A stretch of DNA of 64,000 nt from an uncultured Luteitalea sp. (GCA_934541105.1 CAKTDA010000001.1:434001-498000); one strand, 5' to 3'; counted from the stretch's first letter, positions 39,586-49,928 are shown. Numbers and translations are program-made. Notes: generated by a model from the letters alone, not told the origin.

Positions 39586-41478
39586 CTAGACGGCCTCCTC
39601 TGCGCCGACGATGGCGTCTTCGGGCGACGTCTCGTGCGGCAGGGCCATGCGCGCCTCGTGCGCGCGAATCTCCTCGGTCACCGAGCGGGCGTCGATCGGC
39701 AGCCCGTTGTAGTGGCGGACGCTGGCGAGCTTGCTGATCTGCGTGCCCGACAGTTCCTGGCGCAACAGCCCGTACATCTGGCCGTCGCGGTTCTGCTCGA
39801 CGACGTAGATCCGGTCGTGCGCGTCGATGAACTCGGCGACATGGTGGGTGAACGGGTACGCTCGCAGGCGCAGGTACGACGTCTCGAGGTGCGCCTCGTC
39901 GCGCAACTGGTCACGGCTCTCGACGAGCGCCCAGTGCGTCGTCCCGTACGCGATGATGCCGACGCGCGCGCCCTCGCGGACGTCGATCTCCGGCTGCGGC
40001 ACGTGCGTCCGCGCCGTCTCGAACTTGCGAGCCAGGCGATCGATGTTGGTGAGGTAGTCGTCCGGCTTCTCGCTGTACTGCGCCTTGGCGTTGTGGCCCG
40101 ATCCGCGCGTGAAGAACGACGGGCCGAACTGTCCCGGCAGGGTCCGGTACGGGATCCCGTCGCCGTCCACGTCCTTGTAGCGGCCCCAGTCGCCGATGCG
40201 CTGCAGCGTCTCGGCGTCGAGCACCTTGCCCCGATCGAGGGGCGCCTCGGGATACGTGAACGGCTCGGCCATCCAGTTGTTCATCCCGAGGTCGAGGTCC
40301 GTCATCACGAACACCGGCGTCTGGAAACGTTCGGTCAGGTCGAAGGCCTCGATCGCCATCGAATAGCACTCGGCGACCGACGCCGGCAGCAGGAGGATGT
40401 GCCTGGTGTCGCCGTGCGAGAGGCTGGCGGCAAACGCAATGTCGCCCTGCGCCGTGCGGGTCGGCAGCCCGGTGGAGGGCCCGACGCGCTGCACGTCGAA
40501 GATGACGGCCGGAAGCTCGGCGTAGTACGCAAGGCCGGTGAACTCGGCCATCAGCGAGATCCCGGGCCCCGACGTCGAGGTCATCGACCGCGCGCCGGCC
40601 CACGACGCACCCACGACCATGCCGAGCGCCGCGATCTCGTCCTCGGCCTGCACCACGGCGAACGTCGCCTTGCCGGTCGCCGGATCCATCCGGTACTTGC
40701 GCAGGTAGTCGATCAGCGTCTCGCACAGCGACGACGAGGGCGTGATCGGGTACCACGAGACGACGGTGACGCCGGCCATCAGGCAGCCGAGCGCCGCCGC
40801 GGCGTTGCCCTCGATCAGGATCAGGTCCTGCGTCTCGGCCATGCGCTCGACACGCAGCGGCACGGGGCGATCCGCGAAGTACTCGCTCGCGTACGCAAAG
40901 CCGGCCTGCAGCGCCGCCTGGTTCAGCGCCAGCGCCTTGGCCTTCTTCTTCAGCTGCCGCGAGAGCGCGGCATCCATCTCGGCGAGGTCGATGCCCAGGA
41001 GCCGCGACAGCACGCCGTCGTAGATCATGTTGCGCACGAGACGGCGCAGGCGGGCGTCCGGACACGTCTCGGCGACGATCTTGTCGAACGGGACGGGATA
41101 GAACGCGAGGTCGCTACGGAGCTGGTCGAGCTTCAGCGACTCGTCGTAGACCACCGCGCAGCCGGCGTCGAGCGAGAGCACGTCCTCGCGCGCGGTCTCC
41201 GGGTTCATCGCGACGAGGAGGTCGATCTCCTTCTTGCGGGCGATGTAGCCGTGACGATTCGCGCGAATCGTGTACCAGGTCGGCAGACCGGCGATGTTGG
41301 ACGGGAACAGGTTCTTGCCCGAGACCGGGACGCCCATCTGGAAGATGGCGCGCAGCAGGACGAGGTTCGCGGTCTGGCTGCCGGAGCCGTTGACGGTGGC
41401 GACCTGGATCGAGAAATCGTTGACGCGGGTGGGCGACGAGACGGCTGCCGGGTTGGCCAGCAGGTCGGAGGAAGCCAT
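39586..41478 (-). CDS. korA: 2-oxoacid:ferredoxin oxidoreductase, fused gamma-alpha subunit
   Basis: A 630-residue protein. The N-terminal gamma domain (about 20-190) reads DFSIQVATVNGSGSQTAN, and the alpha domain (about 235-600) has WYPITPSSSLCETL and the GISLMAEFTGLAYYAELP block. The fused form is normal for this enzyme group. The start at 41478 has GAGG about 9 nt upstream; a longer in-frame start at 41556 is less likely. The presence of KorAB with sucCD and the lack of OGDH genes suggests this enzyme serves the TCA cycle. Confidence 0.92.
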   Translation of the reverse strand: MASSDLLANPAAVSSPTRVNDFSIQVATVNGSGSQTANLVLLRAIFQMGVPVSGKNLFPSNIAGLPTWYTIRANRHGYIARKKEIDLLVAMNPETAREDVLSLDAGCAVVYDESLKLDQLRSDLAFYPVPFDKIVAETCPDARLRRLVRNMIYDGVLSRLLGIDLAEMDAALSRQLKKKAKALALNQAALQAGFAYASEYFADRPVPLRVERMAETQDLILIEGNAAAALGCLMAGVTVVSWYPITPSSSLCETLIDYLRKYRMDPATGKATFAVVQAEDEIAALGMVVGASWAGARSMTSTSGPGISLMAEFTGLAYYAELPAVIFDVQRVGPSTGLPTRTAQGDIAFAASLSHGDTRHILLLPASVAECYSMAIEAFDLTERFQTPVFVMTDLDLGMNNWMAEPFTYPEAPLDRGKVLDAETLQRIGDWGRYKDVDGDGIPYRTLPGQFGPSFFTRGSGHNAKAQYSEKPDDYLTNIDRLARKFETARTHVPQPEIDVREGARVGIIAYGTTHWALVESRDQLRDEAHLETSYLRLRAYPFTHHVAEFIDAHDRIYVVEQNRDGQMYGLLRQELSGTQISKLASVRHYNGLPIDARSVTEEIRAHEARMALPHETSPEDAIVGAEEAV

Positions 41479-41661
41479 GGAGATCTGCCTCGAGTGGGAC
41501 GCGGGCGCGGCCACGCGACAAGGCGCGGCGGGTGCCCATTCGCGCGATGATATCACGCACGAATGGCCACCGAGGTACCGCCCCCCACTATCGCTGGTGG
41601 CGAGGCGGCGTGCGGTGCCTACATTCGGTAGCCAACCGTCGGGTGGCCCCGCGCGCGAGTT

Positions 41662-41690
41662 GGCGGGGACCGCTCGCCGAGCGGCCCGCC
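41662..41690 (-). terminator. GC-rich hairpin after sucD
   Basis: GGCGGG (41662-41667) and CCGCTC (41670-41675) pair with GAGCGG (41679-41684) and CCCGCC (41685-41690), leaving a GA bulge and a 3-nt loop. It starts 8 bp beyond the sucD stop. No T-run follows, so it would act as a pause or factor-helped terminator between sucCD and korAB. Confidence 0.55.
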
Positions 41691-41697
41691 TCCCTCC

Positions 41698-42564
41698 CTA
41701 GAGTCGCCCGGCAATGGCCTGGCCGATGTCGGCCGGGCTCTTGACCACGGTGACTCCCGCGGCGGCCAGCGCGGCCATCTTCTCGTCGGCCGTGCCCTTC
41801 CCGCCCGAGATGATCGCGCCCGCATGGCCCATGCGGCGTCCCGGGGGCGCGGTCTGGCCGGCGATGAAGCCGACGACCGGCTTCTTGAAGTGGGCCTTGA
41901 TCCACTCGGCCGCTTCCTGCTCGGCCGACCCGCCAATCTCGCCAATCATCACGACGGCCTCGGTCTTGTCGTCGCCGGCAAAGAGCTCGAGCGCGTCGAT
42001 GAAGGTCGTCCCGATGAGCGGGTCGCCGCCGATGCCGATGCAGGTCGTCTGTCCCAGACCGAGCTTCGTGAGCTGATGGATGGCCTCGTAGGTCAGCGTG
42101 CCGCTCTTCGACACGATGCCGACGCGCCCCTCGGTGCAGATGTGGCCGGGGATGATGCCGGCCTTTGCCTGCCCGGCCGTGATGAGGCCCGGGCAGTTCG
42201 GGCCGATGAGGCGCGCCTTCGTGCCCTTCATGAACGCGAGCGCCTTCATCGTGTCGAGCACCGGGATGCCCTCGGTGATGCACACGATCAGGTCGAGGCC
42301 GGCGTCGGCGCCTTCCATGATGGCGTCGGCGGCAAACGGCGGCGGGACGAAGATCACCGACGCATTGGCGCCCGTCTGCTCCACCGCCTCCGCGACGGTG
42401 TTGAACACGGGGAAGCCCTCGTGGGTGGTGCCGCCCTTGCCGGGGGTCACGCCGCCGACGACGTTGGTGCCATAGGCGGCCGCGGCCTTGGCGTGGAAGG
42501 TCCCTTCGCGGCCGGTCAGGCCCTGGACGATGAGGCGGGTGGACTTGTCGATCAGTACAGCCAT
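41698..42564 (-). CDS. sucD: succinate-CoA ligase, alpha subunit
   Basis: A 288-residue subunit that carries the phospho-histidine (H247 in MGHAGAIISGG) and binds CoA through the N-terminal Rossmann domain (VQGLTGREGTFHAK). It interconverts succinyl-CoA and succinate with NTP synthesis. Length is normal. It follows sucC by 16 bp. Confidence 0.96.
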   Translation of the reverse strand: MAVLIDKSTRLIVQGLTGREGTFHAKAAAAYGTNVVGGVTPGKGGTTHEGFPVFNTVAEAVEQTGANASVIFVPPPFAADAIMEGADAGLDLIVCITEGIPVLDTMKALAFMKGTKARLIGPNCPGLITAGQAKAGIIPGHICTEGRVGIVSKSGTLTYEAIHQLTKLGLGQTTCIGIGGDPLIGTTFIDALELFAGDDKTEAVVMIGEIGGSAEQEAAEWIKAHFKKPVVGFIAGQTAPPGRRMGHAGAIISGGKGTADEKMAALAAAGVTVVKSPADIGQAIAGRL

Positions 42565-42580
42565 GGCAGTGTCCGGGCTC

Positions 42581-43741
42581 CTAGCGCGCGAGGGCGACGA
42601 CCGTGTCGGCCGCCTCGCCCATCGTGTCGGCCGTGGTGAAGTTCAGTCCGCTCTCGCGCAGCATGGCCTTGCCCTGCTCCACGTTGGTGCCTTCCATGCG
42701 GATGACGATCGGCACCGGCACGCCGAGTTCCTTGACGGCGGCAATGACGCCGGCCGCCAGCACGTCGCAGCGCAGGATGCCGCCGAAGATGTTGATCAGC
42801 ACGGCCTTGACGTTGGTGTCCGACATCAGGATGCGGAACGCGTTCTTGATCTGCTCGGCGTTGGCCCCGCCGCCCACGTCCAGGAAGTTGGCCGGCTGGC
42901 CGCCCGCCAGCTTGATGATGTCCATCGTCGCCATGGCGAGGCCGGCGCCGTTGACCATGCAGCCGATGGTGCCATCGAGGCGGATGTAGTTCAGCGAGTA
43001 CTTGCTGGCTTCGATCTCGAGGGGATCTTCCTCGGCGAGGTCGCGCAGGTCGCGGAAGTCCTGGTGGCGGTAGAGCGCGTTGTCGTCGAAGGTGACCTTG
43101 GCGTCGAGCGCCATCACGTCGCCGCCCTCGGTGACGATGAGCGGGTTGATCTCGATGAGGGACGCGTCAGTGGCCACGAACGCCTCGTAGATCTGCTGCA
43201 TCACCTTGACGGCCTTGTTGACGTGCTCGGGTGCGAGCCCGATGCCGAACGCCAGCTGGCGCGCCTGGAACGCCGTGAGACCCGTGATGGGGCTGATCGC
43301 GACCTTCTTGATCGCGTCGGGGTTCTTCTCGGCGACCTCCTCGATGTCCATGCCGCCCTCGCTGCTGGCCATCAGCACCGGGCAGCCGGCCGCGCGGTCC
43401 ACGAGGAGCCCGAGATACAGCTCCCTCGCGATCCTGACGCCCTCCTCGATCAGCAGGCGCTCCACCTGGCGGCCTTCCGGTCCGGTCTGGTGCGTGACGA
43501 GCGTCATGCCAATCATCTGCTTGGCGGTCTCTTCGGCGGCGGTGGCGTCCTTGACGACCTTCACGCCACCGCCCTTGCCGCGGCCCCCCGCGTGGATCTG
43601 CGCCTTGACGACCGTGACGCCGCCGCCGAGGCGACGGGCGATGGCTCCGGCCTCCTCGGCCGACAGCGCGACTTCGCCGCGGGGCACCGGCACCCCGTGC
43701 CGGGCCAGGATGGCCTTTGCCTGATACTCGTGAATCTTCAC
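42581..43741 (-). CDS. sucC: succinate-CoA ligase, beta subunit
   Basis: A 386-residue ATP-grasp subunit. It opens KIHEYQAKAILARHGVPVPRG and has KAQIHAGGRGKGGGVKV for nucleotide binding, then the C-terminal GGGANAEQIKNAFRI block. The start is a GTG at 43741: the conserved N-terminus begins there and AAGGAA lies about 5-10 nt upstream. Longer in-frame starts are not supported. It is divergent from sdhC across 301 bp. Confidence 0.96.
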   Translation of the reverse strand: MKIHEYQAKAILARHGVPVPRGEVALSAEEAGAIARRLGGGVTVVKAQIHAGGRGKGGGVKVVKDATAAEETAKQMIGMTLVTHQTGPEGRQVERLLIEEGVRIARELYLGLLVDRAAGCPVLMASSEGGMDIEEVAEKNPDAIKKVAISPITGLTAFQARQLAFGIGLAPEHVNKAVKVMQQIYEAFVATDASLIEINPLIVTEGGDVMALDAKVTFDDNALYRHQDFRDLRDLAEEDPLEIEASKYSLNYIRLDGTIGCMVNGAGLAMATMDIIKLAGGQPANFLDVGGGANAEQIKNAFRILMSDTNVKAVLINIFGGILRCDVLAAGVIAAVKELGVPVPIVIRMEGTNVEQGKAMLRESGLNFTTADTMGEAADTVVALAR

Positions 43742-44042
43742 CGGAGTTCCTTGAACGATGTGGACGGTGGCGCCGCCCGACGGTGTGCCGGGTGCAGGAT
43801 GGATCTGGACCGCGGCGGCGTCCTTATCATTGACGTGCGGCGCGAAACCGGTCAAGCCTGCGCGTGAGCCGTTGCCCGCCATCGGCCTCACGCGATACCA
43901 TGCCCCCGGTTCCGGGCTGGCGCACTCGCGCACCGGGATGCCCTACACATCGCGCCGCTACGCCAGATGTCGCCCGACAGCCCAGTCCCCATCCCGACGC
44001 ACCCGATCGCCACTGCCAGCGCGACGGGATGCGGAGTCTGAC
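43742..44042. promoter_or_regulatory. 301-bp divergent control region between sucC and sdhC
   Basis: There is no coding sense. For sdhC, TTGCCC (43872-43877), an 18-nt spacer and TACCAT (43896-43901) form a plausible sigma-70-like promoter with a leader of about 135 nt. GGAG lies 7 nt before the sdhC ATG. For sucC no clear -35 is seen. A strong palindromic operator is not evident. Confidence 0.35.
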
Positions 44043-44711
44043 ATGCCCAGTCGCCCCTCGTTCTTCTCCTCGTCTGTCGGTTCCAAGATTCTCATCGGCC
44101 TCACCGGCCTGCTGCTCTTCGGCTTCCTGGTCTCGCACCTGCTCGGGAACCTGACGCTGCTGCTCGGACCGACCGCGTTCAACGCCTACGCCTACAAGCT
44201 CGAAAGCCTGGTGCCGGTGCTGTACCTCGCCGAGGCGGGCCTCGTGGCCATCTTCCTCGTCCACGTCGTCAAGACGATGCTGTTCACGCGCCGCAACAGC
44301 GCCGCGCGGCCGGCACGGTACCAGGAGAAGCACCGCGCCGGGCACACGAGCCGCAAGACGCTCTCGTCCACCACCATGGCGGTGACGGGCCTGTTCATCC
44401 TGTTCTTCGTCATCGTCCACGTGCGGACGTTCAAGTTCGGGACCTGGTACACGGACCCGCTGACAGGCCATCGCGACCTCTACCGGCTCGTCGACGAGAT
44501 CTACCAGAATCCCCTGTACGTCGGGTTCTACGTCGCGGCCATGGTGCTCATCGGCATGCACCTCAATCACGGCATCTCGAGCGCCGCGCACTCGCTCGGC
44601 TGGACCAACCAGCGGTATGCGCGCACCCTCGTGCTCGGCGGCCGCGTGCTGGCCGTCATCATCGCGGGCGGGTTCGCCGTGCTGCCGCTCTACATGTACT
44701 TCGCTCACTAG
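44043..44711 (+). CDS. sdhC: succinate dehydrogenase cytochrome b subunit (type B)
   Basis: A 222-residue membrane anchor with five predicted helices: residues about 15-40, 55-80, 110-130, 155-185 and 195-220. It is a single-subunit, di-haem (type B) anchor as in Bacillus and Wolinella, not the SdhC/SdhD pair. Histidines in helices (HLLGN, FLVHVVKT, IVHVRTF, GMHLNHG) can supply both haem ligands. Such anchors usually react with menaquinone. GGAG precedes the ATG by 7 nt. First gene of sdhCAB. Confidence 0.9.
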   Translation: MPSRPSFFSSSVGSKILIGLTGLLLFGFLVSHLLGNLTLLLGPTAFNAYAYKLESLVPVLYLAEAGLVAIFLVHVVKTMLFTRRNSAARPARYQEKHRAGHTSRKTLSSTTMAVTGLFILFFVIVHVRTFKFGTWYTDPLTGHRDLYRLVDEIYQNPLYVGFYVAAMVLIGMHLNHGISSAAHSLGWTNQRYARTLVLGGRVLAVIIAGGFAVLPLYMYFAH

Positions 44712-44722
44712 GTGGACCCTCG

Positions 44723-46636
44723 ATGACGCTCGACAGCAAGGTCCCGGCGGGACCGATCGAAGGCAAGTGGGACCGACACAAGTTCGAATCCAAGCTGGTG
44801 AACCCCGCCAACAGGCGCAAGCTCACCGTCATCTGCGTCGGCACCGGCCTTGCCGGCGCCTCGGCCTCGGCCGCGCTCGGTGAGCTCGGGTACAACGTCC
44901 TCACGTTCTGCATCCACGACAGCCCGCGCCGCGCCCACTCGATTGCCGCGCAGGGCGGCATCAACGCGGCGAAGAACTACCGGAACGACGGCGACAGCGT
45001 CTACCGGCTGTTCTACGACACCGTCAAGGGCGGCGACTATCGGGCGCGCGAAGCCAACGTGTACCGGCTCGCCCAGGTGAGCGTGGACATCATCGATCAG
45101 TGCGTCGCGCAGGGCGTGCCGTTCGCGCGCGAATATGGCGGCCTGCTCGACAACCGGTCGTTCGGCGGCGCGCAGGTGTCGCGCACGTTCTACGCGCGCG
45201 GCCAGACGGGCCAGCAGCTGCTCATCGGCGCGTACCAGTCGATGATGCGGCAGGTCGATGCCGGAACCGTGACGCTGATGCCGCAGCGCGAGATGCTCGA
45301 TGTCGTGCTCGTGGACGGCAAGGCCCGCGGCATCGTCACGCGCAATCTGGTGACGGGCGAGATCGAGAAGTGGGCTGGCGACGCCGTACTGCTGTGCACG
45401 GGCGGATACGGCACCGCGTACTACCTCTCGACAAACGCCGTCAACAGCAACGTCACGGCGGCATGGCGCGCCCACAAGCGCGGCGCGCTCTTTGCCAATC
45501 CCTGCTTCACGCAGATCCACCCGACCTGCATCCCGGTCTCCGGCGACCACCAGAGCAAGCTCACGCTCATGAGCGAGAGCCTGCGCAACGACGGGCGCGT
45601 GTGGGTGCCGAAGAACAAGGGCGACAGGCGGCCGCCGCAGCAGATCCCCGAGAGCGAGCGCGACTACTACCTCGAACGGCGCTATCCGAGCTTCGGCAAC
45701 CTGGTGCCGCGCGACGTGGCCTCACGCGCCGCCAAGCTCGTGACCGACGAGGAGCGCGGCGTCGGCGAGACGGGCCTTGCCGTGTACCTGGACTTCGGCG
45801 ACGCCATCAACCGGCTCGGACGGGACGTGATCAGCCAGCGGTACGGCAACCTGTTCGACATGTACCAGAAGATCACCGACGACAACCCGTACGACGTGCC
45901 GATGCGGATCTTCCCCGCCGTGCACTACACGATGGGTGGCCTGTGGGTGGACTACAACCTGATGAGCACGATTCCGGGGCTGCACGTGCTCGGCGAAGCG
46001 AACTTCTCGGACCATGGCGCCAACCGCCTCGGCGCGAGCGCGCTGATGCAGGGGCTTGCCGACGGGTACTTCGTCATCCCCTACACGCTGGCGCACTATC
46101 TCGCCGGCACGCCGCTGCCGAAGGTCACGACCGAGCACGAGGCCTTCGGCGAGGCGGCGCACAACGCGCAATCGCAGATCACGCGGCTGCTGTCGGTCAA
46201 GGGCAGCCGGACGCCGCGCGAACTGCACCGCCAGCTCGGACGCGTGATGTGGGACCACGTGGGCATGTCACGCAACGCCGATGGCCTGCGCACCGCCCTC
46301 GCCGAGATTCCCAAGCTGCGTGAGGCCTTCTGGCAGGACGTCTCGGTGCCAGGCGAGGCCAACAACATGAACAAGAACCTCGAGTACGCCGGCCGTGTCG
46401 GCGACTATCTCGAGTTCGCCGAACTGCTCGCACTCGACGCGCTCGAACGCGAGGAGTCGTGCGGCGGCCACTTCCGCGAGGAGTACCAGACGCCCGACAA
46501 CGAGGCGGCCCGCGACGACGCGGCGTTCTCGCACGCGGCCGCCTGGGAGTTCACGGGCGTCGGCAACCGCCCCGTCCGGCACGTGGAGCCGCTGGAGTTC
46601 GAGTACGTCAAGCCGACGCAGCGGTCGTACAAGTAG
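44723..46636 (+). CDS. sdhA: succinate dehydrogenase flavoprotein subunit
   Basis: A 637-residue flavoprotein. The covalent FAD histidine is H72 in RRAHSIAAQGGIN. The dinucleotide-binding loop VGTGLAGASASA is near residue 39, and the active-site block includes HPTCIPVSGD. The C-terminal DHGANRLGASALMQGLADGY region closes the FAD site. Its length and sequence fit the type B group. It is 11 bp after sdhC and 35 bp before sdhB. Confidence 0.96.
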   Translation: MTLDSKVPAGPIEGKWDRHKFESKLVNPANRRKLTVICVGTGLAGASASAALGELGYNVLTFCIHDSPRRAHSIAAQGGINAAKNYRNDGDSVYRLFYDTVKGGDYRAREANVYRLAQVSVDIIDQCVAQGVPFAREYGGLLDNRSFGGAQVSRTFYARGQTGQQLLIGAYQSMMRQVDAGTVTLMPQREMLDVVLVDGKARGIVTRNLVTGEIEKWAGDAVLLCTGGYGTAYYLSTNAVNSNVTAAWRAHKRGALFANPCFTQIHPTCIPVSGDHQSKLTLMSESLRNDGRVWVPKNKGDRRPPQQIPESERDYYLERRYPSFGNLVPRDVASRAAKLVTDEERGVGETGLAVYLDFGDAINRLGRDVISQRYGNLFDMYQKITDDNPYDVPMRIFPAVHYTMGGLWVDYNLMSTIPGLHVLGEANFSDHGANRLGASALMQGLADGYFVIPYTLAHYLAGTPLPKVTTEHEAFGEAAHNAQSQITRLLSVKGSRTPRELHRQLGRVMWDHVGMSRNADGLRTALAEIPKLREAFWQDVSVPGEANNMNKNLEYAGRVGDYLEFAELLALDALEREESCGGHFREEYQTPDNEAARDDAAFSHAAAWEFTGVGNRPVRHVEPLEFEYVKPTQRSYK

Positions 46637-46671
46637 TCGAAGGCCGATCACGAGGGTTCGAGAGAGAGACG

Positions 46672-47427
46672 ATGGCCGGATTGAAACTGACATTGCGCGT
46701 GTGGCGACAGGCAGCCCCGAATGCACCGGGCGGGCTCGTCGAGTACCGGGCCGACGACATCTCGCCCGACATGTCGTTCCTCGAGATGCTCGACGTCGTC
46801 AACGAGGGGCTGATCCGCAAGGGCGAGGAGCCGATCGCGTTCGACTCGGACTGCCGCGAGGGCATCTGCGGCACGTGCGGGTGCATGGTCAACGGCGTGG
46901 CGCACGGACCCGACCCGGGCACGACGGTGTGCCAGCTGCACATGCGCCGCTTCCGTGACGGCGACACCATCACCATCGAGCCCTGGCGCGCAGCGGCCTT
47001 CCCCGTCGTCAAGGATCTCGTCGTGGACCGCACGGCGCTCGATCGAATCGTGCGCGCCGGCGGCTACGTCTCGATGAACGTCGGTGCGGCACCCGACGCC
47101 AACGCGATCCCCGTCCCCAAGCCGGTCGCCGACCTGGCCTTCGACGCCGCCGCGTGCATCCAGTGCGGCGCGTGCGTGGCCGCGTGCAAGAACGCGTCGG
47201 CCGCGCTCTTCACGTCGGCAAAGCTCGCGCACCTGAACATGCTGCCGCAGGGCAAGGCCGAGCAGCATCGCCGCACGGTGCGCATGGTCGAGCAGATGGA
47301 CGTCGAGGGATTCGGGGGCTGCTCCAACGAGGGCGAGTGCGAAGCCGTGTGCCCGAAGGAGATCCGCATCACCAACATCTCGCGGATGAACCGCGAGTAC
47401 CTGAAGGCTCAGCTCGTCACACGGTAG
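46672..47427 (+). CDS. sdhB: succinate dehydrogenase iron-sulfur subunit
   Basis: A 251-residue electron-transfer subunit. The [2Fe-2S] ligands are C61, C66, C69 and C87 in CREGICGTCG and VCQLH. The [4Fe-4S] set begins CIQCGACVAAC (C162, C165, C168, C172), with a later CSNEGECEAVCP block for the [3Fe-4S]/[4Fe-4S] clusters. It completes sdhCAB. It converges on mdh, with a strong hairpin between the stops. Confidence 0.95.
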   Translation: MAGLKLTLRVWRQAAPNAPGGLVEYRADDISPDMSFLEMLDVVNEGLIRKGEEPIAFDSDCREGICGTCGCMVNGVAHGPDPGTTVCQLHMRRFRDGDTITIEPWRAAAFPVVKDLVVDRTALDRIVRAGGYVSMNVGAAPDANAIPVPKPVADLAFDAAACIQCGACVAACKNASAALFTSAKLAHLNMLPQGKAEQHRRTVRMVEQMDVEGFGGCSNEGECEAVCPKEIRITNISRMNREYLKAQLVTR

Positions 47428-47431
47428 GAAT

Positions 47432-47458
47432 CAGGGCGCGTTCGGCGAACGCGCCCTG
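47432..47458. terminator. bidirectional hairpin between sdhB and mdh
   Basis: CAGGGCGCGTTC (47432-47443) pairs perfectly over 12 bp with GAACGCGCCCTG (47447-47458), with a GGC loop. It lies 4 bp after the sdhB stop and 14 bp from the mdh stop, so it can serve both strands. There is no T-run. Its stem is nearly the same as the one at 37837-37859. Confidence 0.75.
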
Positions 47459-47472
47459 CCGTCTGCCTATGC

Positions 47473-48399
47473 CTACACGCCGATGACGCTCGTCAGTTCC
47501 TTGACGGCGGCAGCGGACTTGTCGAGTGCAGCCTTCTCCTCTGCCGCGAGCGTGATCTCGATCACCTGCTCGACGCCCCTGGCACCCAGCTTCACCGGCA
47601 CGCCGAGGAACTGATCGTTCACGCCGTACTCGCCCTGGAGGAACACCGAGCACGGCTCGATCAGCTTCTTGTCCTTCAGGATGGCCTCGACCATCCGCGC
47701 CGACGACTGTCCCGGCGCGTACCAGGCACTCGTGCCCACGAGCTTGGTGATCTCGGCGCCGCCGTTGGCCGTGCGCTCGCAGATGGCCTTGATGCGGTCC
47801 TCGGGCAGCAGCTCGGTGATCGGGATGCCAGCCACCGTCGAATAGCGCGGCAGCGGCACCATCGTGTCGCCGTGGCCGCCGAGCACGAACGCGTGGACGT
47901 TCTCCACCGACACGTTCAGTTCGGTGGCGATGAACGCGCGCATGCGGGCCGAGTCGAGCACGCCGGCCATGCCGATCACGCGCTCGCGCGGCAGGCCGCT
48001 GAGGCGATACACCGCCTGGGCCATCGCGTCGAGCGGGTTCGCGACGACGATGATGATGGCGTCGGGAGAGTGCTTCATGACGTTGGCCGTCACGTCCTGC
48101 ATGATCTTGTAGTTGACCGCGAGCAGGTCGTCGCGGCTCATGCCCGGCTTGCGCGGCACGCCCGACGTGATGACGACCACGTCCGATCCGGCCGACAGCG
48201 CGTAGTCGCTGCCGCCGACGACGCGGGTGTCGCTGCCCTCGACCGGGCAGGCCTGGAGGATGTCGAGCGCGATGCCCTGGGCCTTCGTGTCGGCGATGTC
48301 GATGATGACGACATCGGCGAGTTCGCGGTTGGCGATCGAGCGCGCCACGGTGGCGCCGACGTTGCCGGCCCCGCCGACGACGGTGACTTTACGGTTCAT
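47473..48399 (-). CDS. mdh: malate dehydrogenase
   Basis: A 308-residue NAD-dependent enzyme of the LDH/MDH type. VTVVGGAGNVGATVA is the NAD loop, GVPRKPGMSRDDLL gives the two arginines that select malate, and GGHGDTMVPLPRYS has the catalytic histidine. It interconverts malate and oxaloacetate. The start at 48399 is set by the conserved N-terminus MNRKVTVVG. It follows icd on the same strand across a repeat-rich gap of 131 bp. Confidence 0.95.
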   Translation of the reverse strand: MNRKVTVVGGAGNVGATVARSIANRELADVVIIDIADTKAQGIALDILQACPVEGSDTRVVGGSDYALSAGSDVVVITSGVPRKPGMSRDDLLAVNYKIMQDVTANVMKHSPDAIIIVVANPLDAMAQAVYRLSGLPRERVIGMAGVLDSARMRAFIATELNVSVENVHAFVLGGHGDTMVPLPRYSTVAGIPITELLPEDRIKAICERTANGGAEITKLVGTSAWYAPGQSSARMVEAILKDKKLIEPCSVFLQGEYGVNDQFLGVPVKLGARGVEQVIEITLAAEEKAALDKSAAAVKELTSVIGV

Positions 48400-48417
48400 C
48401 TTTTCTGGCTCCTGGAC

Positions 48418-48521
48418 GGCCTTCGGCATTCGGCCGTCGGCCTTCGTAATACCTCTCGCCCTCGCGCCGGTTCGACCTTCGGAATCACTTCCGAAGGCCG
48501 AAGACCGGTCGACGAAGGCCG
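48418..48521. repeat. cluster of CGGCCTTCG palindromic repeats between icd and mdh
   Basis: GGCCTTCGG-like units occur at 48418-48426, 48439-48446 and 48474-48482 in one direction and at about 48492-48500 and 48513-48521 in the other. GACGGCC and GGCCGTC also pair near 48415-48438. The arrangement resembles REP/BIME-type palindrome clusters rather than coding sequence. Confidence 0.6.
48467..48508 (-). terminator. long hairpin after icd
   Basis: CCTTCGGAA (48476-48484) pairs perfectly with TTCCGAAGG (48489-48497), with a 4-nt TCAC loop. The stem extends outward with TTCG/CGAA (48471-48474 and 48499-48502) and CCGG/CCGG (48467-48470 and 48505-48508), broken by one and two mismatched positions. 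It starts 23 bp beyond the icd stop and would separate icd from mdh. Confidence 0.65.
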
Positions 48522-48530
48522 ACAGGTTCC

Positions 48531-49778
<1,248 letters not shown>

Positions 49779-49841
49779 GGAGGTATCGGGGTTGATGTCG
49801 AACAATCCGAATTAGGTCACGCCCCCGCGGCTCGTCGCGCG

Positions 49842-49897
49842 TTTTTCACAGAAGCTGTGGAAAACCCTGTTCAAAAGCGGCTCGATACCGGGGATAA
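49842..49897 (-). promoter_or_regulatory. DnaA-box-like palindromic leader of icd
   Basis: On the minus strand, TTTTCCACA (49864-49856) differs in one base from the DnaA box TTATCCACA. TTATCCCCG (49897-49889) and an inverted TTTTTCACA (49842-49850) are weaker matches. TTTTTCACAG and CTGTGGAAAA form a 10-position imperfect palindrome around a 3-nt centre (49842-49864). No dnaA or dnaN gene is nearby. Confidence 0.35.
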
Positions 49898-49928
49898 CGT
49901 GTGACGACAGCGTGACTGCGAGCGTCTT

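Noticed and set aside
37757..39589. 610-residue open frame on the plus strand opposite korB and ndk
   Set aside because: Antisense shadow of well-identified genes; no signal or domain.
39634..41550. 638-residue open frame on the plus strand opposite korA
   Set aside because: Shadow of the korA frame. No recognisable domain, and the composition is biased to R, A, V and D as expected for antisense of a high-GC gene.
48467..48508. CRISPR or direct-repeat array
   Set aside because: Repeats are short, palindromic and irregularly spaced, with no spacers. REP-like palindromes fit better.
49842..49897. Calling this region oriC
   Set aside because: Only one near-consensus DnaA box, no AT-rich unwinding region, and no dnaA/dnaN/gyrB neighbours. 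Kept only as a regulatory candidate.
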